A stretch of DNA of 64,000 nt from Gammaproteobacteria bacterium (GTDB taxonomy: Bacteria; Pseudomonadota; Gammaproteobacteria; Enterobacterales; Alteromonadaceae): contig JAAFAI010000018.1 of NCBI GenBank assembly GCA_018222405.1, forward strand, positions 1 to 64,000, read 5' to 3'. The translations under genes and the position numbers were made by a program. Each line of letters opens with the position of its first letter. Position 1 is the stretch's first letter. Positions 53,777 through 62,654 of the stretch are shown piece after piece. Below the pieces are notes generated by a model that saw nothing but the letters and a program-made list of their open reading frames with translations, had not been told where the DNA came from and did no database searches.

Positions 53777-55135
53777 CTACACCAGAAACAGGGTTGCGGT
53801 GCCTAAAAATGCAAAGATACCCACAACGTCGGTGATGGTAGTCAGAATGACACTGCCTGCCAGGGCAGGATCGATGCGCAACTTTTTCATCACAATGGGT
53901 AGTGTAGCGCCTGACAGCGCAGCGGCAATCATGTTCATAAGCATCGCGAAGGCAATGATAATACCGAGTGTAAGGTCTTGTTTCCATGTGGCAATCACGG
54001 TTGCAATCAGGACTGCCCAGATCACACCATTGAGCAGACCGATGGCAAACTCCTTGGTGATCAGCCAGCGCGAGTTAGACGGATTTACGTGGCCCAGAGC
54101 CATACCGCGGATCACTAAGGTGAGGGTTTGGTTACCTGCTACGCCACCCATACTTGGCACAATGGTATTGAGAATGGCCAGTACCGCCAGCTGACTCAGC
54201 GTTGCTTCAAATAAATCGCTCACAGCGGCGGCCATCAGGGCGGTAAGCAGGTTAACGCCGAGCCAAACAGAGCGTCGCCGGGTACTTTGCCATACCGGGG
54301 CAAAGGTGTCTTCTTCATCATCCAGACCGGCCATACTCATCATTGAGTGTTCGGCGTCTTCCCGGATAATATCGACCACGTCATCAATGGTGATCCGGCC
54401 TACCAGACGGTGCTTGTCGTCGACTACTGGTGCCGATAGCCAGTTATACCGCTCAAACATGCTGGCCACTTCGTCATCGGGCATATTTACCGGAATAGCT
54501 TCCGGCTCTTCGTCCATGACATCAGTCACCCTGGCTTCCGGATCGGTAGTGAGTAGCCGCGCTACGGGTACGATGCCCACCAGGTTATCGGTACGGCTGA
54601 CCACGTAAAACGTATCGGTATTTTCCGGTAGCTCACCTTTCAGCCGCAGATACCGCAGCACCACATCAATGGAGACTTCCGGGCGCAACGTAATAGTGTC
54701 GGTGTTCATGATGAAACCAGCGGTTTCCTCACCGTAGGACATGGCTTGTTCTGCACGATGGCGGTCCTGGGCATCCATGGACTGCAAGACATCCTGCAAT
54801 ACTTCTTCCGGCAGACTCGACAGGGTTTCGGCAAGGTCATCGGTGTCCATGTCTTCGAGGGCATCGACCACCTTGGCGGGTATCATTTTGGCAATAATAC
54901 CGTTTCGGACCTCTTCGGAGAGCTCTTCAATAACATCACCATGAAAATCACTGTCGAGCAATTCCCACAGATCATCACGGGTTTTGGTGGGGCTGGACTC
55001 AAGTATCAGCGCAACGTCGCTCGGAGGCATCTCGTGCAGTTGCTTACGCACAGAAACAAAGCGACCCTCAGACAGCGCCTGATTGATGGCGCGTAATTGC
55101 CCCCGCGCATAATTCGCTTCAATCGCCTCTGCCAC
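53777..55135 (-). CDS. mgtE: Magnesium transporter MgtE
   Basis: Mg2+ channel of 452 residues. Order: cytoplasmic N domain (about 1-135) rich in helices with ALEDMDTDDLAETLSSLP, two CBS domains (about 140-260; TDVMDEEPEAIPVNMPDDEV, LVGRITIDDVVDII), a connecting helix, and five transmembrane helices from about residue 290. The pore signature is in PSMGGVAGNQTLTLVIRGMA. The CBS and N domains close the pore when cytoplasmic Mg2+ is high. The start is GTG, with AAGGA 6 nt upstream. Confidence 0.95.
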   Translation of the reverse strand: MAEAIEANYARGQLRAINQALSEGRFVSVRKQLHEMPPSDVALILESSPTKTRDDLWELLDSDFHGDVIEELSEEVRNGIIAKMIPAKVVDALEDMDTDDLAETLSSLPEEVLQDVLQSMDAQDRHRAEQAMSYGEETAGFIMNTDTITLRPEVSIDVVLRYLRLKGELPENTDTFYVVSRTDNLVGIVPVARLLTTDPEARVTDVMDEEPEAIPVNMPDDEVASMFERYNWLSAPVVDDKHRLVGRITIDDVVDIIREDAEHSMMSMAGLDDEEDTFAPVWQSTRRRSVWLGVNLLTALMAAAVSDLFEATLSQLAVLAILNTIVPSMGGVAGNQTLTLVIRGMALGHVNPSNSRWLITKEFAIGLLNGVIWAVLIATVIATWKQDLTLGIIIAFAMLMNMIAAALSGATLPIVMKKLRIDPALAGSVILTTITDVVGIFAFLGTATLFLV

Positions 55136-55377
55136 CCGTAATCCTTAAGTATATCGCTATGGGTGTAAGGGTAACTCAGAGGCAGATTTCTGTCATGGAT
55201 TAAAACATTAACCGACGATTTTTTATGCTATCTGCCAGCTTTTAGCGTTATTTCTATAGCTAAAGGTTATGATAATTAACATAGATTATACGGTATTTTA
55301 TTTTACCATCTGGTATAAAAGAATGTTGATAATCTATTTAAAATAATAACTTATACTAAAGTTGTAGGTGCTGCGTC

Positions 55378-57369
55378 GTGGAAATTTTAAGTACTAAGAA
55401 TAATAATGCGCTGGCAGTGGTCTTTCCTTCTGTCATAAAACATCAAACCAATCTGATAAACCTTAATCGCTGGTGGGATAAAGTGGCTCTGGTTGGCAAA
55501 ATTAACAGTCTTAATGTACCTCAGAGTTTGTTAGCTAACATGTTGGATACCAAGGGAGAATTTGCCGACCTGCAGGAATTGCTGATTGAGAATCTGCTGG
55601 CTGAACAGCTCCAACAGGTGGGACGCAAACATCGCTCCATGGCCCAGACGCTGATTGATATCCCCAACCGCAACTTATTTGAACGCACCGCAGATGTGGG
55701 TTTTCTGGCTACCGATGCCCGGTTTGTTAATTTCTTAAAAGCGCAGCAGCCCGGAGAAACTGAAGTAAATGCTATCGTGCAACACATGCGGGAGTATTCG
55801 GCCAAGTATTCCGTTTACGATGATATTTTGCTGTTGGACCCTAATGGGCAGTTGAAAGCCCGAATGAATTCGGCTATTGCTGAACAGTTTGGCACTGACC
55901 CGGTTATTCAGGAATTGCTAAATAGCGGCAGGGAGTACATTGAGATCTGCCGCTTCTCAACACTTTTCCCAAATAAGCCAATTTCTTCATTGTTTTTTGC
56001 GCCGGTAAAAGACCCCCGGAATAATAATCTGTTGGGGGTCTTATGCCTGAGCTTTAAGCTCAAAGATGAAATGAAAACTTTATTTGCAGCGCTGGACGAT
56101 GGTGGGGCACAGATAATGACGTTGCTGGATGCTCAGGGCAAAGTGCTGGTAGCCAGTGACGAGTCTTTGCTGCCAGGTGGGCAAGTGATTGTGGCAAGCG
56201 AACAGGACATGCTGATTAATCTGAACGGCCAGCAGTATTTTTGTACTGTTGCACCTACACGGGGATATCAGGGCTATGTTGGGTTATCCTGGCAGGGCTG
56301 TGTATTAATGCCGCTGTCTAAGCCACTCGAACATCAGGCAGATGATATTGTGGCGCAGCAGGACGTTACTCGCTGGCAGGGTTTTTCTGCCACGCTCAGC
56401 AATATTCAGCACCGTTCCCGGGTGGTTACCGATGATCTCGACCTGGTGGTACTGAACGGTCGTATTGCGGCGGCCCGCACCGATGCCGATGAGTTTATTC
56501 CGATACTGGAAGAAATTCGCCAGATTGGCCGCCAGATGCAGGGTATTTTCAGTCGCTCCGTTAGTCAGCTGATGACTACTGCATTAACGACTCACTACAA
56601 TGCACTCAGCGCGCAGGCAGCATTAGCGATTGATATTATGGATCGCAACTTATACGAGCGGGCCAATGATTGTCGCTGGTGGGCATTAACAGAAACCTTT
56701 ACTCAGGTACTCGCCGCCGCCGATATCTCGCCTCAGGCAGCTCAATCAATGAGTGATATTCTGGCTTATATCAACGACCTGTATACTGTGTATCAGGGCA
56801 TCTACGTGTATGATAAAAACGGTCGGATCATCGCTGTGTCGAATCCGGGCTTAAGAGAATGGCAGGGAACCCAGGCTACAGAGCAGAGTCTCTGGCAAAG
56901 GGTCATGTCGCTGGCGGATACGCAGCAGTATGCTGTGTCGGCATTTCATCCATGTGACTATTACCAGCAGCGACCCACGTATATTTATAATGCGGCCATT
57001 CGCAGTGATAACAGCGTGGTTGGGGGCATTGGTCTGGTATTCGACAGTGAACCGGAGTTCCGGCAAATGCTCGATGAAGTGCTGCATAATGCCGATGCGA
57101 AACGAATGGGGATTTTTGTTGAGCGCAGCGGTAAGGTTATCTCCGCGAGTAGCAATGCACCCTGGCAAGCGGGCGAACACATCACCCTGCCAGCGGATAT
57201 TGTTAGTCATGGCAGCGGAGAACAGGGAGCGGGTATTTATACTCTGGAGGGACAGCAGTATGTGGTTGGCTTTGCAGTGTCTAAAGGTTACCGGGAATAT
57301 AAAACCACGGATGGCTACTGCAATGATCTTCTGGCGCTGATGGTGGAACAAAACAGTACCGAAGCCTGA
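55378..57369 (+). CDS. Soluble protein with two Cache-like sensor halves
   Basis: Protein of 663 residues without a signal peptide or membrane segment. Two related halves can be seen: residues about 85-320 (NRNLFERTADVGFLATDARF ... YDDILLLDPNGQLKARM) and about 400-640 (MDRNLYERANDCRWWALTET ... YQGIYVYDKNGRIIAVS). Both follow the double-Cache pattern of chemoreceptor sensor domains, including the NLFERT/NLYERA entry motif. No signalling domain (methyl-accepting, GGDEF or kinase) is attached. It may be a cytoplasmic ligand sensor for a separate signalling protein. Start is GTG with a weak ribosome-binding site. Confidence 0.75.
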   Translation: MEILSTKNNNALAVVFPSVIKHQTNLINLNRWWDKVALVGKINSLNVPQSLLANMLDTKGEFADLQELLIENLLAEQLQQVGRKHRSMAQTLIDIPNRNLFERTADVGFLATDARFVNFLKAQQPGETEVNAIVQHMREYSAKYSVYDDILLLDPNGQLKARMNSAIAEQFGTDPVIQELLNSGREYIEICRFSTLFPNKPISSLFFAPVKDPRNNNLLGVLCLSFKLKDEMKTLFAALDDGGAQIMTLLDAQGKVLVASDESLLPGGQVIVASEQDMLINLNGQQYFCTVAPTRGYQGYVGLSWQGCVLMPLSKPLEHQADDIVAQQDVTRWQGFSATLSNIQHRSRVVTDDLDLVVLNGRIAAARTDADEFIPILEEIRQIGRQMQGIFSRSVSQLMTTALTTHYNALSAQAALAIDIMDRNLYERANDCRWWALTETFTQVLAAADISPQAAQSMSDILAYINDLYTVYQGIYVYDKNGRIIAVSNPGLREWQGTQATEQSLWQRVMSLADTQQYAVSAFHPCDYYQQRPTYIYNAAIRSDNSVVGGIGLVFDSEPEFRQMLDEVLHNADAKRMGIFVERSGKVISASSNAPWQAGEHITLPADIVSHGSGEQGAGIYTLEGQQYVVGFAVSKGYREYKTTDGYCNDLLALMVEQNSTEA

Positions 57370-57388
57370 AAAGACGGACCCATTTTAC

Positions 57389-58123
57389 TTATTCCCGGCG
57401 CATCGCCTCAAATAGCGACGGCTCCCAGGGGCGCATGGCCATAAGCAAGCCCATATGGGTGCGCTCGCTTATGGGTAAGCGGGCATCTTCTTCATTAAGT
57501 TCGGCCGCCTCCCGGGTTAGCTGATTGAGTCGGCGCTGAATAATTTCCACCGAACTCGCCGAATAGCGCCCGCGCAGGTAAAAGCGAAAAGCCCAGGGCT
57601 CGTTTTTCTTCGGGGCCATAAACTTAACCATTACTTCCTGCTCCATAAACCGCTCCAGAGGGCCGCCGGGGATCCATCGAAAGTCCTGGGCAATCAACAG
57701 GCGATAGCGATTACCGGGCAAAAACTCTATCAATTTCAGGCGATCCAGTTTTACCATCAGCCGCACGGCTTCAGTTTCACTGATATCATAGTAATCAATG
57801 ATCTCGCTAAATTGCCAGCCGTCGCGTACGCACACAGCAGCCAGCAGCAAGCGCGGATCCTCCAGCAGTTCGCGCTCCTGCGCTTCCGATAGCTGGGAAA
57901 CCCGAGGCTGAGCCTGAGCAACCTGAATAAACACATCGCTCAGGGTTAAACCTAAAGCCTCACAAACCTGCTCCAGACGTTCCAGAGTAAAACTCTGTTG
58001 TGAGAAGCACCGTTTTATACTGGCTTCACTCAGTTGCAGTTGTTCAGACAGGGATTTATAGGTCATTCCCTGTTCCTTGAGTAATTGCTTTAAACGCTGT
58101 GTTACCTGCTTAATCTGACTCAT
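57389..58123 (-). CDS. XRE-family transcriptional regulator
   Basis: Predicted DNA-binding protein of 244 residues. The N-terminal helix-turn-helix (about 5-65) reads LLKEQGMTYKSLSEQLQLSE then ASIKRCFSQQSFTLERLEQV, a Cro/C1-type fold. The remaining ~170 residues contain a winged-helix-like part (QFSEIIDYYDISETEAVRLM) and a C-terminal helical segment. It is divergent from the three-gene set at 58239-59903 and likely controls it and itself through the dyad at 58148. Confidence 0.88.
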   Translation of the reverse strand: MSQIKQVTQRLKQLLKEQGMTYKSLSEQLQLSEASIKRCFSQQSFTLERLEQVCEALGLTLSDVFIQVAQAQPRVSQLSEAQERELLEDPRLLLAAVCVRDGWQFSEIIDYYDISETEAVRLMVKLDRLKLIEFLPGNRYRLLIAQDFRWIPGGPLERFMEQEVMVKFMAPKKNEPWAFRFYLRGRYSASSVEIIQRRLNQLTREAAELNEEDARLPISERTHMGLLMAMRPWEPSLFEAMRRE

Positions 58124-58126
58124 AGT

Positions 58127-58173
58127 ATTAAAATTCGATACCTTTGGTGTAGGAATATACTACAAATTTTAAT
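58127..58173. promoter_or_regulatory. Nested dyads, likely XRE operator
   Basis: TGTAG-N7-CTACA (58148-58164) is a clean dyad of the size that Cro/C1-type regulators bind. It lies within a wider inverted repeat ATTAAAATT (58127-58135) and AATTTTAAT (58165-58173). Both sit between the divergent starts of the XRE gene and the small exported-protein gene. Confidence 0.6.
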
Positions 58174-58238
58174 TAAGTTTACTTATTTTCTACCGGGGAT
58201 TAGCTTGAAGGAGAACCAACTAATGAAGGAATATGACC

Positions 58239-58580
58239 ATGAAGAAATTAGTTATTGCGTTGCTTACCGGTGTTGTTGTTAGTCAGGGCGTTATGGCGGC
58301 TGACTCCGTTGATCACAGCGGTCAGGCCAGTAAGCACAGTGTGCTGGCCAGTGTGGAAGGCGCTGCTTCAACGGCATCGGTAGCCAGTGCCGTGGTTGCA
58401 GCACCAGTGATTGTTACCGGCCTGAGCGTGGTGGCTGTCGCCGACTCAACCCACCAGTCGGTTAAAGCCCTGCATGCCAAGCATCAGCAAAACACTAAAC
58501 CTCTTACTATTACCACCCGCGTGATCACGCGCGATCCACCGCCTTCAGAAGTAGTAGTAGAACAAACGGTAAAACATTAA
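58239..58580 (+). CDS. Small exported Ala/Val-rich protein
   Basis: Protein of 113 residues with a signal peptide (KKLVIALLTGVVVSQGVMAA). The mature part holds a hydrophobic Ala/Ser/Val stretch (GAASTASVASAVVAAPVIVT) and a His/Lys-rich tail. It is not recognised. ATG 58239 was chosen because GAAGGA lies 8 nt upstream; ATG 58233 is too close to it. It begins the set that continues with the DUF2145 and YiaA-like genes. The hydrophobic stretch could associate with membranes. Confidence 0.7.
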   Translation: MKKLVIALLTGVVVSQGVMAADSVDHSGQASKHSVLASVEGAASTASVASAVVAAPVIVTGLSVVAVADSTHQSVKALHAKHQQNTKPLTITTRVITRDPPPSEVVVEQTVKH

Positions 58581-58625
58581 GGGTTCACCCTCAGGGTTTG
58601 CCCTAAGGGTTTGCCCTAAGGGTTA
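58580..58625. repeat. 13-bp tandem repeat, 3.5 units
   Basis: Units start at 58580, 58593 and 58606, with a partial unit at 58619. The consensus AGGGTTTGCCCTA is itself nearly palindromic, so adjacent units can pair in several ways. It fills the gap between the small exported-protein stop and the DUF2145 ribosome-binding site. Confidence 0.85.
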
Positions 58626-58644
58626 ATCAGACAAGGAGCTGATC

Positions 58645-59436
58645 ATGCGAGTCATTATTGCAGTACTATTGATTTTCCTGACTGCCGGCGCCGAGGCCGG
58701 CAGTCAGGCCCCGTCAAAATCGGTATTTCAACCTGAGCAAGTCATTGACTTTGCCAAGCAGGTCGAGCGGTATGCGGCAGAGCATCAGGCTCACGCCTTT
58801 ATTATCGGCCGGGTTGGTCGCCCGGAAAAAGAGCTACCCAAAGGCATTAAGTTTACCCATACAGCGGTGGCGGTTTACTCTGCTATTACCCTGGATGACG
58901 GCAGTACCGAATACGGTTATGCCATTCATAATCTTTATCAGCGCGCGGATGACCCGGGTCGCAGCGACATCATTGTTGATTACCCGGTGGATTTTTTCTG
59001 GGGCGCACAAACGCTTAAGGCTGGCATTGTAATACCAAACCCGGCGGTGCAGGAACGCCTCATAGCGCTAATCAGTGAACAAAAGCACCTTGGTTTGCAC
59101 AACCCCCGTTATTCGGTAGTGGCTAACCCTTTTAACAGCGAGCGCCAGAATTGTACTGAGTTCACCCTGGATATGCTGCAGGCGGCCATGTACCAAACCG
59201 AGGATAAACAGCGTATCAAAGCCAATAATGCCGCCTATTTTAAGCCTCAGCGAGTCCATATCAGTCCGCTAAAACTGGCGGTAGGCAGCCTGGTGACAGA
59301 CGGGGTAACTACTTCTGATCACAAAGGGCGGGTTCGTACTGCTTCCTTTACCACTATTAGCCACTACTTAGCGCAGTTTAACTTATCTCAACATGCCGTG
59401 GTGCTCTATGCCAACGGCCGCACTCAAGCTATTTAA
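58645..59436 (+). CDS. DUF2145 family exported protein
   Basis: Exported protein of 263 residues with a signal peptide (VIIAVLLIFLTAGAEAG). It matches the DUF2145 pattern: AFIIGRVGRPEKELPKGIKF, THTAVAVYSAI, YAIHNLYQRADDPGRSDIIV, and NPFNSERQNCTEFTLDMLQA. The Cys in NCTEF and the earlier His in FTHTAV suggest a papain/NlpC-like fold, but I cannot prove an active site. The function of the family is unknown. AAGGAG precedes the start. The next gene follows 14 nt downstream. Confidence 0.85.
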   Translation: MRVIIAVLLIFLTAGAEAGSQAPSKSVFQPEQVIDFAKQVERYAAEHQAHAFIIGRVGRPEKELPKGIKFTHTAVAVYSAITLDDGSTEYGYAIHNLYQRADDPGRSDIIVDYPVDFFWGAQTLKAGIVIPNPAVQERLIALISEQKHLGLHNPRYSVVANPFNSERQNCTEFTLDMLQAAMYQTEDKQRIKANNAAYFKPQRVHISPLKLAVGSLVTDGVTTSDHKGRVRTASFTTISHYLAQFNLSQHAVVLYANGRTQAI

Positions 59437-59450
59437 CCGAGGATATCGAC

Positions 59451-59903
59451 ATGGAAATCTCAACTCAAAAGATAACCAATGCACCCACCAAAGCTTTTCG
59501 GATTGCTGCAGTCGCGGCGCTTATTATTGGGGTTGCCAGTTACCTGATTGGCTTATTTAACGCTTATATGCAGCTTAATGAAAAAGGCTATTACCTGACA
59601 GTTATGCTACTGGGACTTTTTGCCGTGGTGTCTTTACAGAAAACCATCCGCGATAAAATGGCTGGTATTGAAGTGACCCGTGCATACTTTATCGCTTGTG
59701 GGGTTGCCACTGTGGCTGCCATCGCACTATTAATTGTGGGGCTATACAACGCGGAGCTGGCACTGAGTGAAAAAGGCTTCTTCGGTATGGCGTTTGTACT
59801 GAGTATGTTTGCTGCGATCACCGTGCAAAAGAACGTACGGGATTGTGCTGAGGTTCTTAGCAATAAAACGACAGCACCGGTTACACATTCGCAGGATAGT
59901 TAA
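59451..59903 (+). CDS. YiaA/YiaB-like inner-membrane protein
   Basis: Membrane protein of 150 residues made of two repeats of a two-helix unit: AALIIGVASYLIGLFNAYMQ with KGYYLTVMLLGLFAVVSLQK, and VAAIALLIVGLYNAELAL with KGFFGMAFVLSMFAAITVQK. Each unit ends in Lys followed by an RDK/RDC stretch, the hallmark of the YiaAB family. Function is unknown. It is the third gene of the XRE-linked set. Confidence 0.88.
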   Translation: MEISTQKITNAPTKAFRIAAVAALIIGVASYLIGLFNAYMQLNEKGYYLTVMLLGLFAVVSLQKTIRDKMAGIEVTRAYFIACGVATVAAIALLIVGLYNAELALSEKGFFGMAFVLSMFAAITVQKNVRDCAEVLSNKTTAPVTHSQDS

Positions 59904-60101
59904 TTTACAGGGGGAATGATAGAGAATCATGCGGTGTACCGGTAATGGTTAAATAAGTGGGTACATCGTTGATTTCTATCAGTGTCGTATCTCTGATAGC
60001 AAGTGTCGGATATTTGCTAACGGTTTAACAGTTCAATAACTACAGTGAAAAAGCAGACCTTTTAACGGTATTCAATTTCAGTCAGTTATAGGAATTTAAA
60101 T

Positions 60102-62324
60102 GTGAAACGTTTAGCGCTTTGCCTGATATTAGCAGTTACACCTCTGTGTGGAGCGACCGCACAAGATAAAGTCATCGTGATTCCCGCCAGACAGTTACTA
60201 GATGAGGCAGACCATATCACTGGTACTGAAGCATCCAGCGACTGGTCCAGTATCACTATTAAGGTCGATTCTGCAGAGGGTAGTTTACGCAGAGAATATA
60301 AAAATGGTGACTATGCCAGGTTCACTAAAAATGAGGTACTTGAGTATGGTGACGGCGCAGAATATCTCGCTACCGTGAAACAGATTAAGCAACAAGCTAA
60401 ATCTCTGTACGGCCAGTTCCAGACGGGGGCATTCTGGGGGATAAAGCCAAATGGCCAGGCATTGAAAAGCGGTTTTCTGTCACTTAACCAGAAAATTGCT
60501 GAGCTGGATACTGATAATCCGTTAAAAACAATAACCACTGATTACATTGAAGCGTTTATTGAACAACTAGAGTATTCGTTGGAACTTGAGGGAGGCTTGT
60601 CGGCTCAGGAAGATAGTGCGGTAGCCGAAAGTTTTTTTAATACGTTTGATTTCGAGGTTATGCGGCGACTGGGTGAAGCCTATAAACCCTTTGCCACTAA
60701 GGCAGACCCTAATCAATACCCGTTGAGTTTTTTAATTGGGGTCATGCAGACTTCCAATATCATGATGGTAGCAAAATTTATCGATGAACAAGGCGGAAGG
60801 AATAAGGCTTGTCATCCGACGCAATCTCCCGAAATGTGTAGATCCCTGGCTAAGCGGGCGCTAAGTGTAATTCCTGTTCACATTGAGCAGCGTAACGTGA
60901 AGGAAGAATACTGTGCGCTCGTACTTAAGTATGACTGGATGAATCTGCAGGCATATGCAAGCCCGGTAACATCCTGGTCGGAAGCGAGTGACCAGTATGA
61001 TAGCCTGCGAATGCAGCATGCTGGAGAACTGGCAGCAAGTATCGGGAGCTTAAGCAGTGCAGCGAGCGATTGTCTGATAAGTTATGCCGGAAATGTGACT
61101 ACAGGGCTGGTAAGTAATACCCCTGCCGCAAAATTTTATGAATCGGGAATTAACCAGGCTGAACAAAAAGCAGCAGCGGATGAACGGCAATTAGCACTTA
61201 AACGCCAGGCCATAGAGAAGGCGATGGGGCGCGCCATCAATGATCTGGTAGCCAGCGACACAATTGATATTGAACTTACTACAAGCATTTATAGCAAAGC
61301 GGTTAACACCGCAATCGCAAGCCTTGCTGCATCCGGTAAATATCCTGATGTGGACGCTGCTGCCGTGAAAGAGGTGATTACCGCTGATGCCATTAAACTC
61401 AACATTACTCAAAATATAACGAGAATAGCAGAACAGCTTGCTTCGGCTGAATTTGCCGCACAACCACAAGAGATATTGCTTAAGAGTGAATTAGTGGCAG
61501 CACAAGACGCATTTCGTGCCAAGGTAGCATCACTGTTGAGTAATTATCGTAACAATGGACAAGACACCAGCGAGTTACAAGGAAAAGTCATCGAAGCCTT
61601 TAACCACAAGATTGAACAACAGTTTAAGGCAAATGATAAGCCCGTCGCACAGTTAGCAGAAGATAAAAGACAGCAATTACTGGCAACGGTAAATAAAGCC
61701 TCGCTACTTTCTGATGAAGGGCTGCAGAGCGAATTTAAGCGCTTGCAGAATGAAGCGTCAACGTTTTCAAAACGAATCAGCCATCCTGTGTTCAATGAAA
61801 CGCACATTTCATTACTCGAAGATATTCGACACAATTACTTGCTGCAACTTCAACAAGAAGCAAGAGCTAACCGGATGGCAAATGTATTCCAGGAAGGCGA
61901 TGTCTGGCAGTGGTCTGCGCAATGTCCGGCAGGCGAAGTCGTCTATAATTTCGATTTTGCTGATTTTTCTAAACTGGACATTCAGCAACGTTCTAAATCA
62001 AAAGTGTGGTTTGTGAAGTTTCCCATTACCTATTCTGGCTATGCAACGAACAGAAAGAAAGAGACCAGGGCAGCAACGGCTGATGGCACCATGAAAATAG
62101 AGTACAGTGTATCAAACCGGTCTGGTACCAATGTGTTACTCACAATGTTTAAATTAACAAGCGGTTTGAAGGGCTATCGTTTACAGTCAATAGGCAATAA
62201 TCGCTTTAAACTGGCGGATTCAGCACTGTCACTTTTATCAAAAGGAAAGTCTGATTGTGCAGATGAAAAGTTTGTATTAGTCAGAGGCGCTGACCTGGAA
62301 ATACTACAATATTCCGGCTTTTAG
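60102..62324 (+). CDS. Unrecognised large exported protein
   Basis: Exported protein of 740 residues with a signal peptide (RLALCLILAVTPLCGATAQ). I do not recognise a family. Residues about 25-100 look beta-rich (SITIKVDSAEGSLRREYKNG). Residues about 110-560 are strongly helical, with Ala/Gln-rich stretches likely to form coiled coils (AEQKAAADERQLALKRQAIE). The last ~140 residues are beta-rich and contain cysteines in SAQCPAG and KSDCADEK. The start is GTG 60102, with AGGAA 7 nt upstream. It stands alone. Confidence 0.7.
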   Translation: MKRLALCLILAVTPLCGATAQDKVIVIPARQLLDEADHITGTEASSDWSSITIKVDSAEGSLRREYKNGDYARFTKNEVLEYGDGAEYLATVKQIKQQAKSLYGQFQTGAFWGIKPNGQALKSGFLSLNQKIAELDTDNPLKTITTDYIEAFIEQLEYSLELEGGLSAQEDSAVAESFFNTFDFEVMRRLGEAYKPFATKADPNQYPLSFLIGVMQTSNIMMVAKFIDEQGGRNKACHPTQSPEMCRSLAKRALSVIPVHIEQRNVKEEYCALVLKYDWMNLQAYASPVTSWSEASDQYDSLRMQHAGELAASIGSLSSAASDCLISYAGNVTTGLVSNTPAAKFYESGINQAEQKAAADERQLALKRQAIEKAMGRAINDLVASDTIDIELTTSIYSKAVNTAIASLAASGKYPDVDAAAVKEVITADAIKLNITQNITRIAEQLASAEFAAQPQEILLKSELVAAQDAFRAKVASLLSNYRNNGQDTSELQGKVIEAFNHKIEQQFKANDKPVAQLAEDKRQQLLATVNKASLLSDEGLQSEFKRLQNEASTFSKRISHPVFNETHISLLEDIRHNYLLQLQQEARANRMANVFQEGDVWQWSAQCPAGEVVYNFDFADFSKLDIQQRSKSKVWFVKFPITYSGYATNRKKETRAATADGTMKIEYSVSNRSGTNVLLTMFKLTSGLKGYRLQSIGNNRFKLADSALSLLSKGKSDCADEKFVLVRGADLEILQYSGF

Positions 62325-62654
62325 AATATTGGGTCTGCAACGTTATGGAAGGATTACCGAATAAAAGACTAGCCTGATATGGTGCAGGCGCATTATTTAA
62401 GTGCGTCTATTGGGATGGCGTATTGGATAAAGTGTTGATTTTAAAGATGTATTTAATTGTCCTGATGATTGCGTTAACTCCAATGTTTTGATTTGAATTC
62501 AAAACCTAATTTGGTCATAAAGCCTGCGCCTTTCTCTCAGGGAGCGGGCTTTTTTTATGCTCCGCCAGGGAATGTAGCACGATGGGCTGCTGACTGATCT
62601 TTTGTTTGCTCCCAGGATTATAAACAATACGGACGAACAACACTGGAGCTCGCA
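62325..62654. other. Intergenic region before the MscS gene
   Basis: This 330-bp stretch holds the terminator at 62521-62557 and the presumed promoter of the channel gene downstream of it. I see no small gene or repeat in the remainder. Confidence 0.5.
62521..62557 (+). terminator. Rho-independent terminator
   Basis: AGCCTGCGCC (62521-62530) pairs with GGAGCGGGCT (62541-62550) with one mismatch and one G-T pair, followed by eight T. It lies about 200 nt after the 740-residue gene, which would leave a long 3' untranslated region. Confidence 0.75.

Noticed and set aside
59976..59999. CTATCAG-N10-CTGATAG dyad before the 740-residue gene
   Set aside because: No T run follows and no regulator is adjacent; could be an operator, but the support is too thin.
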